Assembly (NCBI GenBank): GCA_963708905.1
Contig: CAVPUV010000009.1
Span: 1-64,000, forward strand
Length of the DNA stretch: 64,000 nt
Origin: SHZL01 sp963708905
GTDB taxonomy: Bacteria > Pseudomonadota > Gammaproteobacteria > Xanthomonadales > SZUA-36
Direction: 5' to 3'
Shown piece after piece: positions 1-9,603 of the stretch; the stretch's first letter is position 1, and every line of letters begins with the position of its first letter. A program made the translations under genes and the position numbers. Under the pieces are notes generated by a model, which was given only the letters and a program-made list of their open reading frames with translations, was not told the origin of the DNA and made no database searches.

Positions 1-1
1 G

Positions 2-652
2 ACAGCTATCGGCAAGAGCGCTGACGCCGAAGTTCGCCGCCGATTGGCGGGGCTGCGACGCGAAGCCGCGGCCTTGTCGGCCATCGATTTTTTCCCTGGG
101 CCGGCGGCCGCACAGCTCGAGCAGGCGCTCGGGGATGCGGAGGGGGCATTTGCTGCGGTGACCGATGGCAGCGAACCGCAGGCTCGCCGCGGCACTGTTC
201 CGCGGCGGGAACTTGCGCGCTATCAAAAACGCTTGTGGGCAACGCGACAGAATCTATGGGTGGATCGGGTCGCCTCGGCATGGTTGATCCGCCGCTTTAT
301 CGATACGCGTGCGCGCTTTCGCTGGCTGCGCCAAGCGAAGGATTGTCCGAAGACCGCGGTCGGATTCGATTTCGATGGCGCGGAATTCACTCACGTCGGC
401 GCGCGCGTCACCTTTGAAGTTTTGCTCGCCAGTTTCGGACTGGACAAGAACCCGGCGCTGGTTCGGCTTGGAAGCGTCGTGCATGCCCTCGATGTGGGCG
501 GCGCACCAGCCGCGGAAGCGGCCGGCCTGGCTGCGATCATGGCCGGCTACCGGGCCGCCGGCATGGACGACGACACGCTGTTCGCCGAAGCCAGCGGCGT
601 GTTCGATGTGCTCCAGGCCGCGTTTCAGGGCACGGAAGAATCGAAGCCGTGA
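2..652 (+). CDS. chrB: Chromate resistance protein ChrB, 5'-truncated by window edge
   Basis: The reading frame is open to the left edge, so the N-terminus lies outside the window. The visible part carries the ChrB C-terminal (chromate-resistance) domain, with a segment RQNLWVDRVASAWLIRRFID followed by a conserved aspartate/glycine-rich stretch (VGFDFDGAEFTHVG). In the family ChrB is a cytoplasmic chromate-responsive regulator or accessory protein encoded upstream of the chromate exporter ChrA. Here it overlaps the next gene by 4 bp, as in chrBA operons. Family assignment is by recognised sequence pattern and neighbourhood; the regulatory role is inferred. Confidence 0.82.
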   Translation, partial: TAIGKSADAEVRRRLAGLRREAAALSAIDFFPGPAAAQLEQALGDAEGAFAAVTDGSEPQARRGTVPRRELARYQKRLWATRQNLWVDRVASAWLIRRFIDTRARFRWLRQAKDCPKTAVGFDFDGAEFTHVGARVTFEVLLASFGLDKNPALVRLGSVVHALDVGGAPAAEAAGLAAIMAGYRAAGMDDDTLFAEASGVFDVLQAAFQGTEESKP

Positions 653-1407
653 GCGCAGCAGCAACCGGGCGTGATGAAAAGGCGCCGCCGGCATCGATCG
701 TCAGCCCGGCGCAGGCACTGCGCGTGTGGGCGAAGATCGGGGTGTTGGGTTTCGGCGGCCCGGCCGGTCAGATAGCGTTGATGCACCGCGAGCTGGTGGA
801 ACAGCGACGCTGGATAAGCGAGTCGCGATTCTTGCACGCGCTCAATTACTGCATGTTGCTGCCGGGGCCGGAAGCACAACAACTCGCCGTGTACATCGGC
901 TGGCTGATGCATCGTACCTGGGGCGGCGTTGCCGCAGGATTCCTGTTCGTGTTTCCAGGAGCCCTGGTGCTTGCCGTGCTCAGCTGGCTGTACGTAAGTT
1001 TTGGCACGACTCCTGTTGTCGCCGCTTTGTTCTTCGGGCTCAAGGCGGCTGTCCTTGCCACCGTCGTCGAAGCGGTACTGCGGATCGGCCGGCGCGCACT
1101 GAAAACCCGCTTTGCTGTCGCCATGGCGGTGGCGGCATTCGTGGCGATTTACGCCTTCCATATTGCCTTCCCATGGATCGTGTTCGGCGCGGCGGCCATC
1201 GGACTGTGCGTGCATCGATGGGGGCCGCTGGCTTTCGAAGTGCCGGTGTGGAATTCGCTTGAGCCTGGCGCGGCATTGCTGGCCACGGCGGCAATGGTCG
1301 CCATGCTGCGCTTCAAGCTTGGCCTGGGTTGGACCTTGCTCGCCAGCGGCTCGCTGGCGCCGATGGCGGGAAAACTGCAGAATAGATCGCTCGCCGTTGC
1401 TGTCTGA
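649..1407 (+). CDS. chrA: Chromate transporter ChrA, internally shortened
   Basis: This encodes an inner-membrane chromate exporter of the CHR family. Residues about 20-190 look like the N-terminal CHR domain (WAKIGVLGFGGPAGQIALMH, then several hydrophobic helices). The protein is only 252 residues, while usual long-chain ChrA is about 400. The C-terminal half, which should start with a second copy of the FGG-type motif, is absent, and the last 40 residues resemble only the terminal helices of a ChrA. This suggests an in-frame internal deletion; a short-chain CHR protein is the alternative. The start overlaps chrB by 4 bp and implies translational coupling. Confidence 0.72.
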   Translation: MSAAATGRDEKAPPASIVSPAQALRVWAKIGVLGFGGPAGQIALMHRELVEQRRWISESRFLHALNYCMLLPGPEAQQLAVYIGWLMHRTWGGVAAGFLFVFPGALVLAVLSWLYVSFGTTPVVAALFFGLKAAVLATVVEAVLRIGRRALKTRFAVAMAVAAFVAIYAFHIAFPWIVFGAAAIGLCVHRWGPLAFEVPVWNSLEPGAALLATAAMVAMLRFKLGLGWTLLASGSLAPMAGKLQNRSLAVAV

Positions 1408-1419
1408 AGCCGGCGCCCA

Positions 1420-2659
1420 GTGAATCAACGTCGAGTGATGGATAAAGAATCAGCACCAGGTTTGAAGCGCGTAAGCGCCCCGCCTTCCGAGGCTGCGCTG
1501 CTGTTGCTGGCGCGAGGCATGCGTGCCTTTGTTGACGGTTACGTCACCATTTTGCTGCCGGCGTATCTGCTGGCTCTGGGATACGGCACCTGGCAGGTCG
1601 GCGTGCTCAGTTCAGCGACTTTGCTGGGCTCTGCCCTGACCACCCTCATGGTGGGCCGTTGGGGGCATTATTTCCACCACACCCACCTGTTGTTCGCGGC
1701 TGCCTTGCTGATGGCCGCAACCGGTCTCGCATTTGCCGGCCTGAACTCCTTCTGGCCATTGCTGCTGGTGGCTTTCATTGGAACTCTGAATCCGAGCTCC
1801 GGCGACGTCAGCGTATTTTTGCCGTTGGAGCATGCCCGCCTGGCCGCGGTGGCTGAGGGCAATGCGCGGACAAAACTGTTCGCCCGTTACGGTCTGACCG
1901 GAGCCCTGTTTGCCGCCCTGGGTGCACTGGCCTCGGGCATGCCAGATGGCCTGGCGGAATGGGGTATTGACACGGCTGTACGCCTTGAAATTCATGTTCC
2001 TGATCTATGCAGCTGCCGGTTTCGCCGCATGGCGGGTGTACCGGCATCTGCCGCGGCCGGCGGCGGGTCAGGCGCCGGTACCTGCCGCGCCACTGGGAGA
2101 ATCCCGCCAGACCGTGACCCGCCTGGCCTCGGTGTTTGCGATCGATGCTTTTGCCGGTGGTTTCCTGGTGCAGTCACTGCTGGCGCTGTGGCTGTTTGAA
2201 CGTTTTGGCCTGTCCCTCTCCGCCGCGGGGGCGTTCTTCTTCTGGTCCGGCCTGCTCAGCGCATTATCGCAACTCGCCGCCCCCTGGATTGCCTCCCGCA
2301 TCGGGCTGTTGCGCACCATGGTGTTCACGCACATCCCGTCCAGCCTGGCTTTGATTGCCGCCGCGTTCGCCAGCCGTCTGGAAATTGTCATGGCGCTGTT
2401 GCTCATCCGCGCCGCCTTGTCGCAGCTGGATGTGCCCACGCGTGCGGCATTTGTCATGGCTGTGGTTACGCCGCCGGAGCGCGCGGCCGCTTCGAGTTTT
2501 ACCGTGGTGACGCGCAATCTCGCGTCGGCGCTTAGCCCCTCACTCGGCGGCGCCTTGCTCGCCACCGGCTGGCTGGCAGCTCCGGTGCTCGTCTGCGGGG
2601 TGTTGAAAATCGTCTACGATGTGGTGCTTCTGAAAACTTTTGGTCATGTTAAAACCTGA
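1420..2659 (+). pseudogene. MFS transporter of the chromate cluster, frameshifted
   Basis: This would be a 12-helix major facilitator transporter, a common third gene in chrBA clusters. The first part (GTG at 1420) reads through about six hydrophobic helices in frame 1. Past about 1965-1990 the continuation (KFMFLIYAAAGFAAWRVYRH and six further helices) is in frame 2, ending at 2659. One indel therefore splits the gene. It could be a real lesion or an assembly error, since several other genes in the window show similar single shifts. Only 12 bp separate it from chrA, consistent with one transcript. Substrate is unknown. Confidence 0.7.
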
Positions 2660-2660
2660 G

Positions 2661-5600
2661 TCAGACAGACTGGTCTGCACGGCCGGCGTTATAGTCGCGT
2701 CCCAGTGTCAGGTACATCGCCGGCAGCACGAACAGGGTGAACAGGGTGCCGATGGTCATGCCGGTGGCGATCACCAGGCCGATGGCGAAGCGCGATGCCG
2801 CTCCGGGGCCGCTGGCGATCAGCAGCGGCACCACCGCCAGCACCAGGGCGGCGGTGGTCATCAGCACCGGCCGCAGCCGGATCGAGGCGGCCTGCTCGAT
2901 CGCCTCGCGGCGTGACAGTCCACGATCGATCTGCAATTGGTTGGCGAACTCGACGATGAGAATGCCGTGCTTGGAGATCACGCCGATCAGCGTGACCAGG
3001 CCAACCTGGGTGTAGATATTGAGCGTGGTCAGACCCAGCGAGACGAAGATCATCGCGCCGCAGATCGCCATTGGCACCGTGATCAGCATGATCAGCGGAT
3101 CGCGGAAGCTCTCGAACTGTGCCGACAGCACCAGGTAGATGACCAGCAGTGCAAAAAAGAAGGTCATCACCAGCGCGCTGCCCTCGGCCTTGAACTGCCG
3201 CGACTGGCCGGCGTAGTCCACGCTGAAGCCGGCAGGCAACAACTCGGCGGCAGCCTGATCCAGGATGGCCAGGGCTTCGCCCAGGGTCACACCCGGCCGC
3301 GGCACGGCCGACAGCGTCACGCTGTTGAGCTGCTGGAAGTGGTTCAGTGCCTGCGGCTGAACTTCGTCATCGAGGCTGACCACGGCGGCCATCGGCACCA
3401 GCCGGCCGTCGCGGGCACGGGTGTAATAGCTGGACAGCTGCTCGGGATTGAGCCGGTCGCTGCGCTGCACCTGCGGTATGACTTTGTAGGAACGGTTGTC
3501 CAGCGAGAATCGATTGGTATAGGCGCCCGACAGCATTGCCGACAGGTCGGCGCCGAGCTGGCGCATGTCGATGCCCAGCGTGGCGGCCTTGTCGCGGTCG
3601 ATGACCAGCCTGTTGCGTGGCTTGTCGATTTTCAGGTCGGTCTTGATCAGGATGAACTTGCGGCTTGCGCGGGCCTTGGCCAGCACCTGGTCGGCCAGCT
3701 CTTTGAGCGCATCCACGGGGGCGGTGGAGCCGATCACGAACTCGACCGGGAAGCCACGTCCGCCCGGCGTCGGCAGCGGCGGCGGGATCAGCGCTGCAAC
3801 CTCCAGACCGGCGATCCGCCCCACCCGGGGTTGTACATCCTGTTCGAGCACCTGCCGGGTAGTGCGCTCGCGCTCGCCCCAGGGCTTGAGCACGAAGCCG
3901 GCCATGGCGTTGGAAGTTGAGCCGGCGCCGGCGGCGCCGCCGAATCCATTGATCAGGAACAGGTTGTTCACCTCGGGAACACCGGCGGCGATGTCACTGA
4001 TTTCGCTGGTGTAGCGTTCCAAATATTCCAGCGTGGTGTAGGGGTCGGATTCGGACAGGGTCAGCACGAAGCCCTGATCTTCCGACGGCGCCAGTTCCGA
4101 CCGCGAGGTGGTGAACAGAAACCCGGTCGCCACCAGCACGATCAGCCCAAACACCAGGATCACCGCGCGCGCATTCAAGGCGCCGTGCAGCCAGCGCATA
4201 TAGCCCACGCGCAAGGCCTCAAAGCGATTATCGAGCCAGCCCTCGAGTTTGCCTCCACCTGCGCCGTGTTGCTTGAGCAGCCGGGCGCACATCATCGGCG
4301 ACAGGGTCAGCGCGATTACGCCCGAGATCAACACCGCGCCGGCCAGGGTGAAGGCGAACTCGGTGAACAGCGTGCCGGTCAGACCGCCGAGAAAACCGAT
4401 CGGCAGATACACCGCCACCAGCGTGGTGGTCATCGCCACCACCGGCCAGGCCAGTTCGCGGGCGCCGCGCAGCGCGGCATCGTATGGTCCCATGCCGTCC
4501 TCGATATGACGGTGGATGTTCTCCAGTACGATGATGGCATCGTCGACCACGATGCCGATCGCCAGCACCATCGCCAGCAGGGTGAGCAAATTGATCGAAA
4601 AGCCCATCAGCAGCATCAGGAACAACCCGCCGATCAGTGACAGCGGCACCGCGATGGCGGGGATGATCACGCTGCGCAACGAACCCAGGAACAGGAAGAT
4701 CACCACGATGACGATGATCACCGCCTCGATGATGGTGTTGATGACTTCGCGGATGGCGTCCTGGATATAGACCGTGCTGTCATAGGGGATGCGCGCCTCC
4801 AGGCCCGCGGGCAGGGACGGCACGATTTCCTCGTCCCAGACCTTGCGCACCGCCCGGATCACATCCAGCGCATTGGCATCCGGAGCGACAAACACGCCGA
4901 TGAAGGTGGCGTTCTCGCCATTGAACACCACCGAACTGGAGTAGCTCTCCGCGCCCAGTTCGACCGTGGCGACGTCGGCCAGGTGGATGATAGAGTCGCC
5001 GTCGGCGCGCACCACCAGGGCGCCGAACGCCGCCGGATCGCGCAGGTCGGTGCTGGCGGTCAGATCGATCGACACCATCTGGCCCTTGCTGGCGCCGATC
5101 GCGGACAGCACGTTGTTGCTGCGCAATGCATTGGCCACGTCACTGGCGGTCAGGTTGCGCGCGGCCATTCGTTCCGGATCCAGCCACACGCGTACCGCGA
5201 AGGTGCGATCGCCCAGAATCTGCGCCCGCTGCACGCCCGGCAGCGTCGACAATTTGGGCTCGACCACGCGCACCAGGTAATCGGTGATCTGACTGTCGCT
5301 GAGGCGGTCGGAGTAGTACCCCATGTACATCGCCGCCGTGGTGTCGCCCTGCGACAGTTCCACCACCGGGTCCTCCGCCTCCTGCGGCAATTCGCCGCGC
5401 AGCTTGTTGACTTTGGCGGCGATCTCGGTCAGGGCCGCGTTGGGGTCGGAGTCCAGGCGCAGAAACGCCTGGATCTGGCTGCGGCTGGACGAACTGGAGG
5501 ACACCAGGTAATCGATGCCCTCGGCGCTGGCGATCTCGCGCTCCAGCGGCGTGGTGATGAAACCCTGGATGAGATCGGCATCGGCGCCGATATAGGCGGT

Positions 5601-5744
5601 GGTGACGTTGATCACCGCATTGCGCAGTTCGGGATACTGCCGCACGTTCAACTCGCTGACGGCGCGCATGCCGAGAAACAGGATGAACAGGCTGACCACC
5701 GTCGCCAGCACCGGCTTGTTGATGAAGGTATCGGTGAATTTCAT
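2661..5744 (-). CDS. RND multidrug efflux permease (AcrB/MexB type)
   Basis: This is the inner-membrane proton-driven pump of a tripartite efflux system. It has 1027 residues, the usual HAE1 RND size. The start was set at the ATG giving MKFTDTFINKPVLATVVSLF, a typical RND N-terminus; the frame extends upstream but that part overlaps the preceding gene. The proton-relay aspartate pair is visible in GIVVDDAIIVLENIHRH (TM4) and the relay lysine in GVISKHGILIVEFANQ (TM10). It lies 7 bp after the adaptor gene, with no outer-membrane factor nearby, so it probably borrows a TolC-like protein. Substrates cannot be inferred. Confidence 0.93.
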   Translation of the reverse strand: MKFTDTFINKPVLATVVSLFILFLGMRAVSELNVRQYPELRNAVINVTTAYIGADADLIQGFITTPLEREIASAEGIDYLVSSSSSSRSQIQAFLRLDSDPNAALTEIAAKVNKLRGELPQEAEDPVVELSQGDTTAAMYMGYYSDRLSDSQITDYLVRVVEPKLSTLPGVQRAQILGDRTFAVRVWLDPERMAARNLTASDVANALRSNNVLSAIGASKGQMVSIDLTASTDLRDPAAFGALVVRADGDSIIHLADVATVELGAESYSSSVVFNGENATFIGVFVAPDANALDVIRAVRKVWDEEIVPSLPAGLEARIPYDSTVYIQDAIREVINTIIEAVIIVIVVIFLFLGSLRSVIIPAIAVPLSLIGGLFLMLLMGFSINLLTLLAMVLAIGIVVDDAIIVLENIHRHIEDGMGPYDAALRGARELAWPVVAMTTTLVAVYLPIGFLGGLTGTLFTEFAFTLAGAVLISGVIALTLSPMMCARLLKQHGAGGGKLEGWLDNRFEALRVGYMRWLHGALNARAVILVFGLIVLVATGFLFTTSRSELAPSEDQGFVLTLSESDPYTTLEYLERYTSEISDIAAGVPEVNNLFLINGFGGAAGAGSTSNAMAGFVLKPWGERERTTRQVLEQDVQPRVGRIAGLEVAALIPPPLPTPGGRGFPVEFVIGSTAPVDALKELADQVLAKARASRKFILIKTDLKIDKPRNRLVIDRDKAATLGIDMRQLGADLSAMLSGAYTNRFSLDNRSYKVIPQVQRSDRLNPEQLSSYYTRARDGRLVPMAAVVSLDDEVQPQALNHFQQLNSVTLSAVPRPGVTLGEALAILDQAAAELLPAGFSVDYAGQSRQFKAEGSALVMTFFFALLVIYLVLSAQFESFRDPLIMLITVPMAICGAMIFVSLGLTTLNIYTQVGLVTLIGVISKHGILIVEFANQLQIDRGLSRREAIEQAASIRLRPVLMTTAALVLAVVPLLIASGPGAASRFAIGLVIATGMTIGTLFTLFVLPAMYLTLGRDYNAGRADQSV

Positions 5745-5751
5745 GCCGGGC

Positions 5752-6867
5752 TCAGCGGTTTTCCGGCTGCGGCGTGGCGTCCGTATCCGGGCGCACCGTA
5801 TTGTCGATCTCGACTTGCGCGCCATTTCTCAGCTTGAGCAGGCCGCTGATGGCGACCTCTTCACCTGGTTCCAGCCCTTCCGTGATGGCAATCAGGTCAC
5901 CGCGCGTCGCACCGGTTTGTACAAAGTGCTGCCGGACCGTGCGCGGCTGGTCTGCCGCGCTGACTATGACGAATACCGAATTGCCGTAGGGCTCGAAACG
6001 GATGGCCGTCTGTGGTACCGCCAGCACCGTTTGCGGCGCGCCAGCCTGCACCCGGACGCGGGCGAAAGCGCCCGGCCGCAACAACCGCTCGTCGTTGTCC
6101 AGCTGGGCGCGCAGGCGGAAATTCCGCGTGCCGGTATCGATCTCCGGTTCGATCGCCGCGATGACGCCGGTGAATGTCCGGCCCGGATAAGCCTCCAGTT
6201 CGGCGCTGACTTCCATGCCCTGGGCCACTTCGGCCAGCACCCTTTCGGGCAGGTCGAAGTCGAGGTAGATCGGGTCCAGCGATTGCAGCGAAACCACCAC
6301 GTCGCCGGCCTTCAGGTAGTCGCCCAGACTGACCTGGCGGATGCCGAGTTCGCCGGCAAACGGCGCCCGCAGCCGCTTGCGGTTCAACAGCGCGCGTTCC
6401 GCCTGGATCTGTGCCTGCAGCTGGTCGGCCTGGCTGATGCGCAGGTCCAGCTCCGAGCGCGCGCTCAATTGCCGGTCCGCCAGATCCTGATAGCGCGCGC
6501 GTTCGAGCAACGCCAGCTTGTACTGCGCCTCCAGCGCCGCCACGCGGGCGAGTTCCACGCTCGATTCGAGCTCGATCAGCACCTGCCCGGCCGCAACCTC
6601 CTGCCCGGAGTCGAAACTGATGGCGCTGACGATGCCCTCGATCTCGGGCGCGATACGGGTGCCGTTGCGCGCCACCAGGGTGCCCACCGACTGCAGCACG
6701 CGCGGCCAAACCTGACTTTCGGCCACGGCCGAGGCTACCGTCGCAGTCGGCATCGGCATGGTGTCGAACGCCTGGTTCATCATGCGGTTGCCGAAGGACT
6801 TGAAGCCGAAGATGGCGCCGAACACCAGGCCGGTGACCAGCAGCATCCATATCATTTTTTTAAGCAT
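5752..6867 (-). CDS. RND efflux periplasmic adaptor (membrane fusion protein)
   Basis: This HlyD/AcrA-type periplasmic adaptor of 371 residues connects the RND pump to an outer-membrane channel. An N-terminal hydrophobic segment (about residues 5-22) acts as membrane anchor or signal; no lipobox cysteine is seen. The biotinyl-lipoyl half motif is in IAPEIEGIVSAISFDSGQEV, followed by an alpha-helical hairpin rich in Ala, Gln and Arg (about 110-165), the second lipoyl half, and the beta-barrel domain (DPIYLDFDLPERVL). It is the first gene of a two-gene operon with the RND permease. No linked regulator gene is seen upstream. Confidence 0.92.
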   Translation of the reverse strand: MLKKMIWMLLVTGLVFGAIFGFKSFGNRMMNQAFDTMPMPTATVASAVAESQVWPRVLQSVGTLVARNGTRIAPEIEGIVSAISFDSGQEVAAGQVLIELESSVELARVAALEAQYKLALLERARYQDLADRQLSARSELDLRISQADQLQAQIQAERALLNRKRLRAPFAGELGIRQVSLGDYLKAGDVVVSLQSLDPIYLDFDLPERVLAEVAQGMEVSAELEAYPGRTFTGVIAAIEPEIDTGTRNFRLRAQLDNDERLLRPGAFARVRVQAGAPQTVLAVPQTAIRFEPYGNSVFVIVSAADQPRTVRQHFVQTGATRGDLIAITEGLEPGEEVAISGLLKLRNGAQVEIDNTVRPDTDATPQPENR

Positions 6868-7442
6868 GGGTATGCCAATGCTCCAGTGGCAGGGGAGTTG
6901 AATGGACAGGGGTGCCCGGTTACAGAGCGGTGGATTTTCTCATGAATCGGCCGCCATGTCGAAATTGTCGGCTATGGGTTTTCGACCGATCGACCAAAAT
7001 GTGCAGCCAGCTGCAGCGCAAATTCCGGATCCTTGGTGCAATACGCGGACTAGCCTGGCGTCTCTGTGCACCGGGCAATTTTAATGCCTTCGGTAAGACA
7101 AAGCAGGGTCGGCAGTGACCGGTGTCGTTAAAGTTATCAGAGCTTATACTTCACTATCCAAATACACGGCGTTTATCCGGTTACAGGCAAAAGGCCGGTC
7201 GCTATTGCCACGAGCCAGGTGTTGTACAAACACCGGGTTTACGCAAGAACACGAATAACGGGGATAAATTTATTGGTTTCCAGGTGGTCGAGGCTGGAGC
7301 CGATCTCCAGGTCCAGATAGGGATGTTCCATCGGCGATCAACAAACCGCGCTGCTCAGGACCGTAGAGGGCCCAGGTCTTAGGAGCGGCGATGGTCATGC
7401 CCTCGGCTTAACCTCGCACATGCGACAACCGCGGGGACATCG
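6868..7442. other. Intergenic stretch without a supported gene
   Basis: About 570 bp between the efflux operon and the split methyltransferase. Short open frames exist on both strands but none has a convincing start, ribosome site or recognisable domain. The minus strand near 7290-7395 could read a short peptide beginning MTIAAPKTWALYGPEQRG, which may be a decayed gene end; I do not recognise it. The promoter of the efflux operon presumably lies close to 6870-6950. Confidence 0.4.
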
Positions 7443-8399
7443 CTATGGCCGGGGCGGGGTTTGCATCATTAACACTGCAAACCAAGCCTGTCTTCGAAAG
7501 AATCGAAGCCTGAATAAGACCTTGTCCACACCGTACAGGAAGCCCAGGATCAGCTCGAACATCCGAGTATTGCGAAGTGGCACGGCGAGCAAGGTGCCCA
7601 GGTGAAAGTGCGTACTCTCGACCAGCTCGAAATACTTTCGCGCCAGCGCGATGTCGCTTTCCTTCAATGGGTGCTCGTCTTCCGTTCTCATGTTGGGTGT
7701 AAGCCGCCTGTAAAGGTTGATCCGTGCTTATCCGGTTAACACCCAATTCAAAATCGGCGGGCTGTTTGAAGGCTGAAAGTGGAGCCGCGCTCACGATTGC
7801 GGCCTTACATACGACTTCGCAGCGAGATGTTACCGTGAAATCAGTACTGAAGTGGGAGGATTGACATGTTGTGGGAGACAACCCGATAAGCACGGGTTGA
7901 TCAACGGGTTGTGTCCCAGCGGCTCCATGAACACCGCGGTTCCCCCGGGTTTCAGAACGCGCGCTATCTCTCGGAAACAGGCGTCCAGTTCCAAGTGATG
8001 AATGATCCCGTTTCCGACCACGACGTTGAATGAATGGTCATCGAATTCCATGGACTCGGCATTCATTTCGACATATCTGCACCGGGTTTCATAGCGGGTG
8101 CCGGTCCACCTGGCAGAGGCCCTCGAAATCGCTTGCGAGGATATGTCTATCCCGGTTACGTGCGCGCCCGCATCCATCCACCACCTGGATTGGTCGCCGG
8201 TGGCGCACCCCATTTCAAGCAGCTGTTTCGAATGGCAATTCCGGGTGGCGAGCGACCGATACAGGGCTACCGGCCGTTGCATGATGGAATAGTATTTTGC
8301 AGCCGCCGACCTCGCTTGGTCACAGCTTCCGAAGCGCTCGTCGTGAAATTCCTTTTCCTTGCGCAGCCTATCTTCTGACATGGAGTTGAGTTGACGCAT
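7443..8399 (-). pseudogene. Class I SAM-dependent methyltransferase, interrupted by a 173-bp insertion
   Basis: The N-terminal part (start 8399, or ATG 8381) has the SAM-binding motif LLEMGCATGDQSRWWMDAGA, the acidic loop end VTGIDIS, and the post-I segment NVVVGNGIIHHLE. It runs normally to EPLGHNPLIN and then enters foreign sequence with a stop at 7830. The C-terminal part resumes at about 7716 as LYRRLTPNMRTEDEHPLKES and ends at 7443. Removing 7723-7895 plus one 6-bp duplication joins the two halves in frame, so the gene was intact before the insertion. Substrate unknown; family relatives act on small molecules or lipids. Confidence 0.85.
7723..7895. mobile_element. MITE-like element with terminal inverted repeats and target duplication
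   Basis: A 173-bp non-coding insertion. Its left end reads CCGTGCTTATCCGGTT and its right end is the inverted complement of CCGTGCTTATCGGGTT, a 15 of 16 match. It is flanked by a 6-bp direct repeat GTTGAT at 7717-7722 and 7896-7901, as expected for a target site duplication. It carries no transposase, so it must have been moved in trans. I cannot assign the parent transposon family. Confidence 0.82.
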
Positions 8400-8683
8400 G
8401 CGAAATCGCCCCCCGGCCCCAGGGTCGGCCAGTTGTTAAGAACTTTGCTCCTGCTGCGAAGATTATAGAGGCTAGCCCGGACCCCAGCGATACCTTTGCC
8501 ACAACGTATCATGAGCGCCGCCGTGGCATAATTGCGCGCAATAGCCAAAGCCAATAGCCGAAGGTCCATCAGCGCGGGCGTCGTCGTAATCCTGATAGAG
8601 CCATGCGTTGAACTCGCCGTGGCCGCAGGCAGGCAATTGGTTGAATGCTTCGGATGAAGCAAACAGCCCCTTTGGCAAAGACA
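8400..8683. other. Intergenic stretch, possible gene remnant
   Basis: About 280 bp between the methyltransferase and the AbiE pair. A minus-strand open frame at 8472-8699 reads a peptide with YQDYDDARADGPSAIGFGYC and could be a remnant, but it has no family match I recognise and overlaps the abiEi promoter. No RNA gene or repeat was seen. Confidence 0.3.
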
Positions 8684-8707
8684 CCGAGGTATGATACATT
8701 TCCTCGG
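8684..8707. promoter_or_regulatory. Inverted repeat directly before abiEi start
   Basis: CCGAGG at 8684-8689 and CCTCGG at 8702-8707 form an inverted repeat with a 12-nt spacer that includes ATGATACAT. It abuts the ATG at 8708. AbiEi antitoxins are known to repress their own operon by binding inverted repeats, so this is a plausible operator; it also would sequester the start region in mRNA. Binding is inferred. Confidence 0.45.
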
Positions 8708-9355
8708 ATGAAAACTCAAGAGACCCGAGGAACTGTATCAGAAGAACCCCGTACCCAGCGGGAACAGCTTGCTGCGTTTCTACGCGAGCGCGGCATCGCC
8801 CGCCTGGCCGAAATCCGCCGGGCCGGGATCACCGCCACCACAGTCTCCCGGCTCGAACGGGAGGGCTTCGTCACCAAGCTCGGTCGCGGCCTCTATCAGC
8901 TTGCGGGTGTCGCCCTCGATGGCAATCACAGTCTCGCCGAGGCTGCCAAGCGGGTGCCCAAAGGCGTAATCTGCCTCGTCTCGGCGCTTGCCCTCCACGG
9001 TATCACCGACCAGATGCCGCGTCGGGTGTGGATCGCCATCGGCCCGAAGGACTGGAAGCCCCAGATCGACTATCCACCGCTGCGCATCGTTCGCTTCGCC
9101 GACAAATTTCTTCGCGACGGGGTTGAGACGCATGACATCGAAGGTGTCCAGGTCCCGATCTTCGGCGTCGCGAAGACCATCGCCGATGTCTTCCGCCACC
9201 GCCGTTCCGTCGGGATCGGCGTCGCCGTGCCCGCGCTGAAGGAGGCGCTGCGCCAGCGCAAAACCACGCCATCCGAAATCTCCACATGCGCTATGCGGGG
9301 CGGTGTCTGGAACGCTCTGCGTCCTTACCTCGAAGCGTTCACCGCTGATGGCTAA
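8708..9355 (+). CDS. abiEi: AbiEi-type antitoxin / transcriptional regulator
   Basis: This is a type IV antitoxin with an N-terminal winged helix (about residues 18-75: REQLAAFLRERGIARLAEIR, then a TVSRLEREGFVTKLGRGLYQ wing) and a C-terminal AbiEi domain with HSLAEAAKRVPKGVICLVSA and VFGVAKTIADVFRHR-like segments. Start ATG 8708 was preferred over upstream codons because it gives the normal antitoxin N-terminus. Its stop overlaps the toxin start by 8 bp. In the family it represses its own operon and counteracts the AbiEii nucleotidyltransferase. Here the toxin is truncated, so it may be an orphan antitoxin. Confidence 0.87.
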   Translation: MKTQETRGTVSEEPRTQREQLAAFLRERGIARLAEIRRAGITATTVSRLEREGFVTKLGRGLYQLAGVALDGNHSLAEAAKRVPKGVICLVSALALHGITDQMPRRVWIAIGPKDWKPQIDYPPLRIVRFADKFLRDGVETHDIEGVQVPIFGVAKTIADVFRHRRSVGIGVAVPALKEALRQRKTTPSEISTCAMRGGVWNALRPYLEAFTADG

Positions 9356-9587
9356 GCCGCCGACAAACATCGCCGCATCCGTGCGGGTGCGCCTGCTCGA
9401 TCTCGCGCGGCAAACCAAGCAGCCGTTCGACGTCATCCTGACGCGCTTCGTGCACGAGCGCCTGCTCTACCGGCTGAGCCGCTCGCCACACGCCGACCGC
9501 TTTGTCCTGAAAGGCGCGATGCTGCTCACCACCTGGCTGCCGGAGACAGCACGCGGCACGCGCGACCTCGATTCGCGACCAACATAA
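9348..9587 (+). pseudogene. abiEii: AbiEii toxin, C-terminally truncated
   Basis: The frame begins MAKPPTNIAASVRVRLLDLA and follows the AbiEii nucleotidyltransferase N-terminus through FVLKGAMLLTTWLPETARGT and RDLD, the first catalytic aspartate region. Immediately after, at about 9577, the homology ends and a stop follows at 9587. Intact AbiEii is about 250-300 residues, and only about 80 remain, so the catalytic core is lost. The downstream sequence belongs to an unrelated secreted protein gene starting at 9604, so a deletion or recombination joined the two. Confidence 0.82.
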
Positions 9588-9603
9588 TCGAGGAGTTTGC
9601 ACC

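Noticed and set aside
8472..8699. 75-codon minus-strand frame near abiEi
   Set aside because: Peptide-like composition but no recognised family, no ribosome site, and overlap with the abiEi promoter; kept only as a possible remnant.
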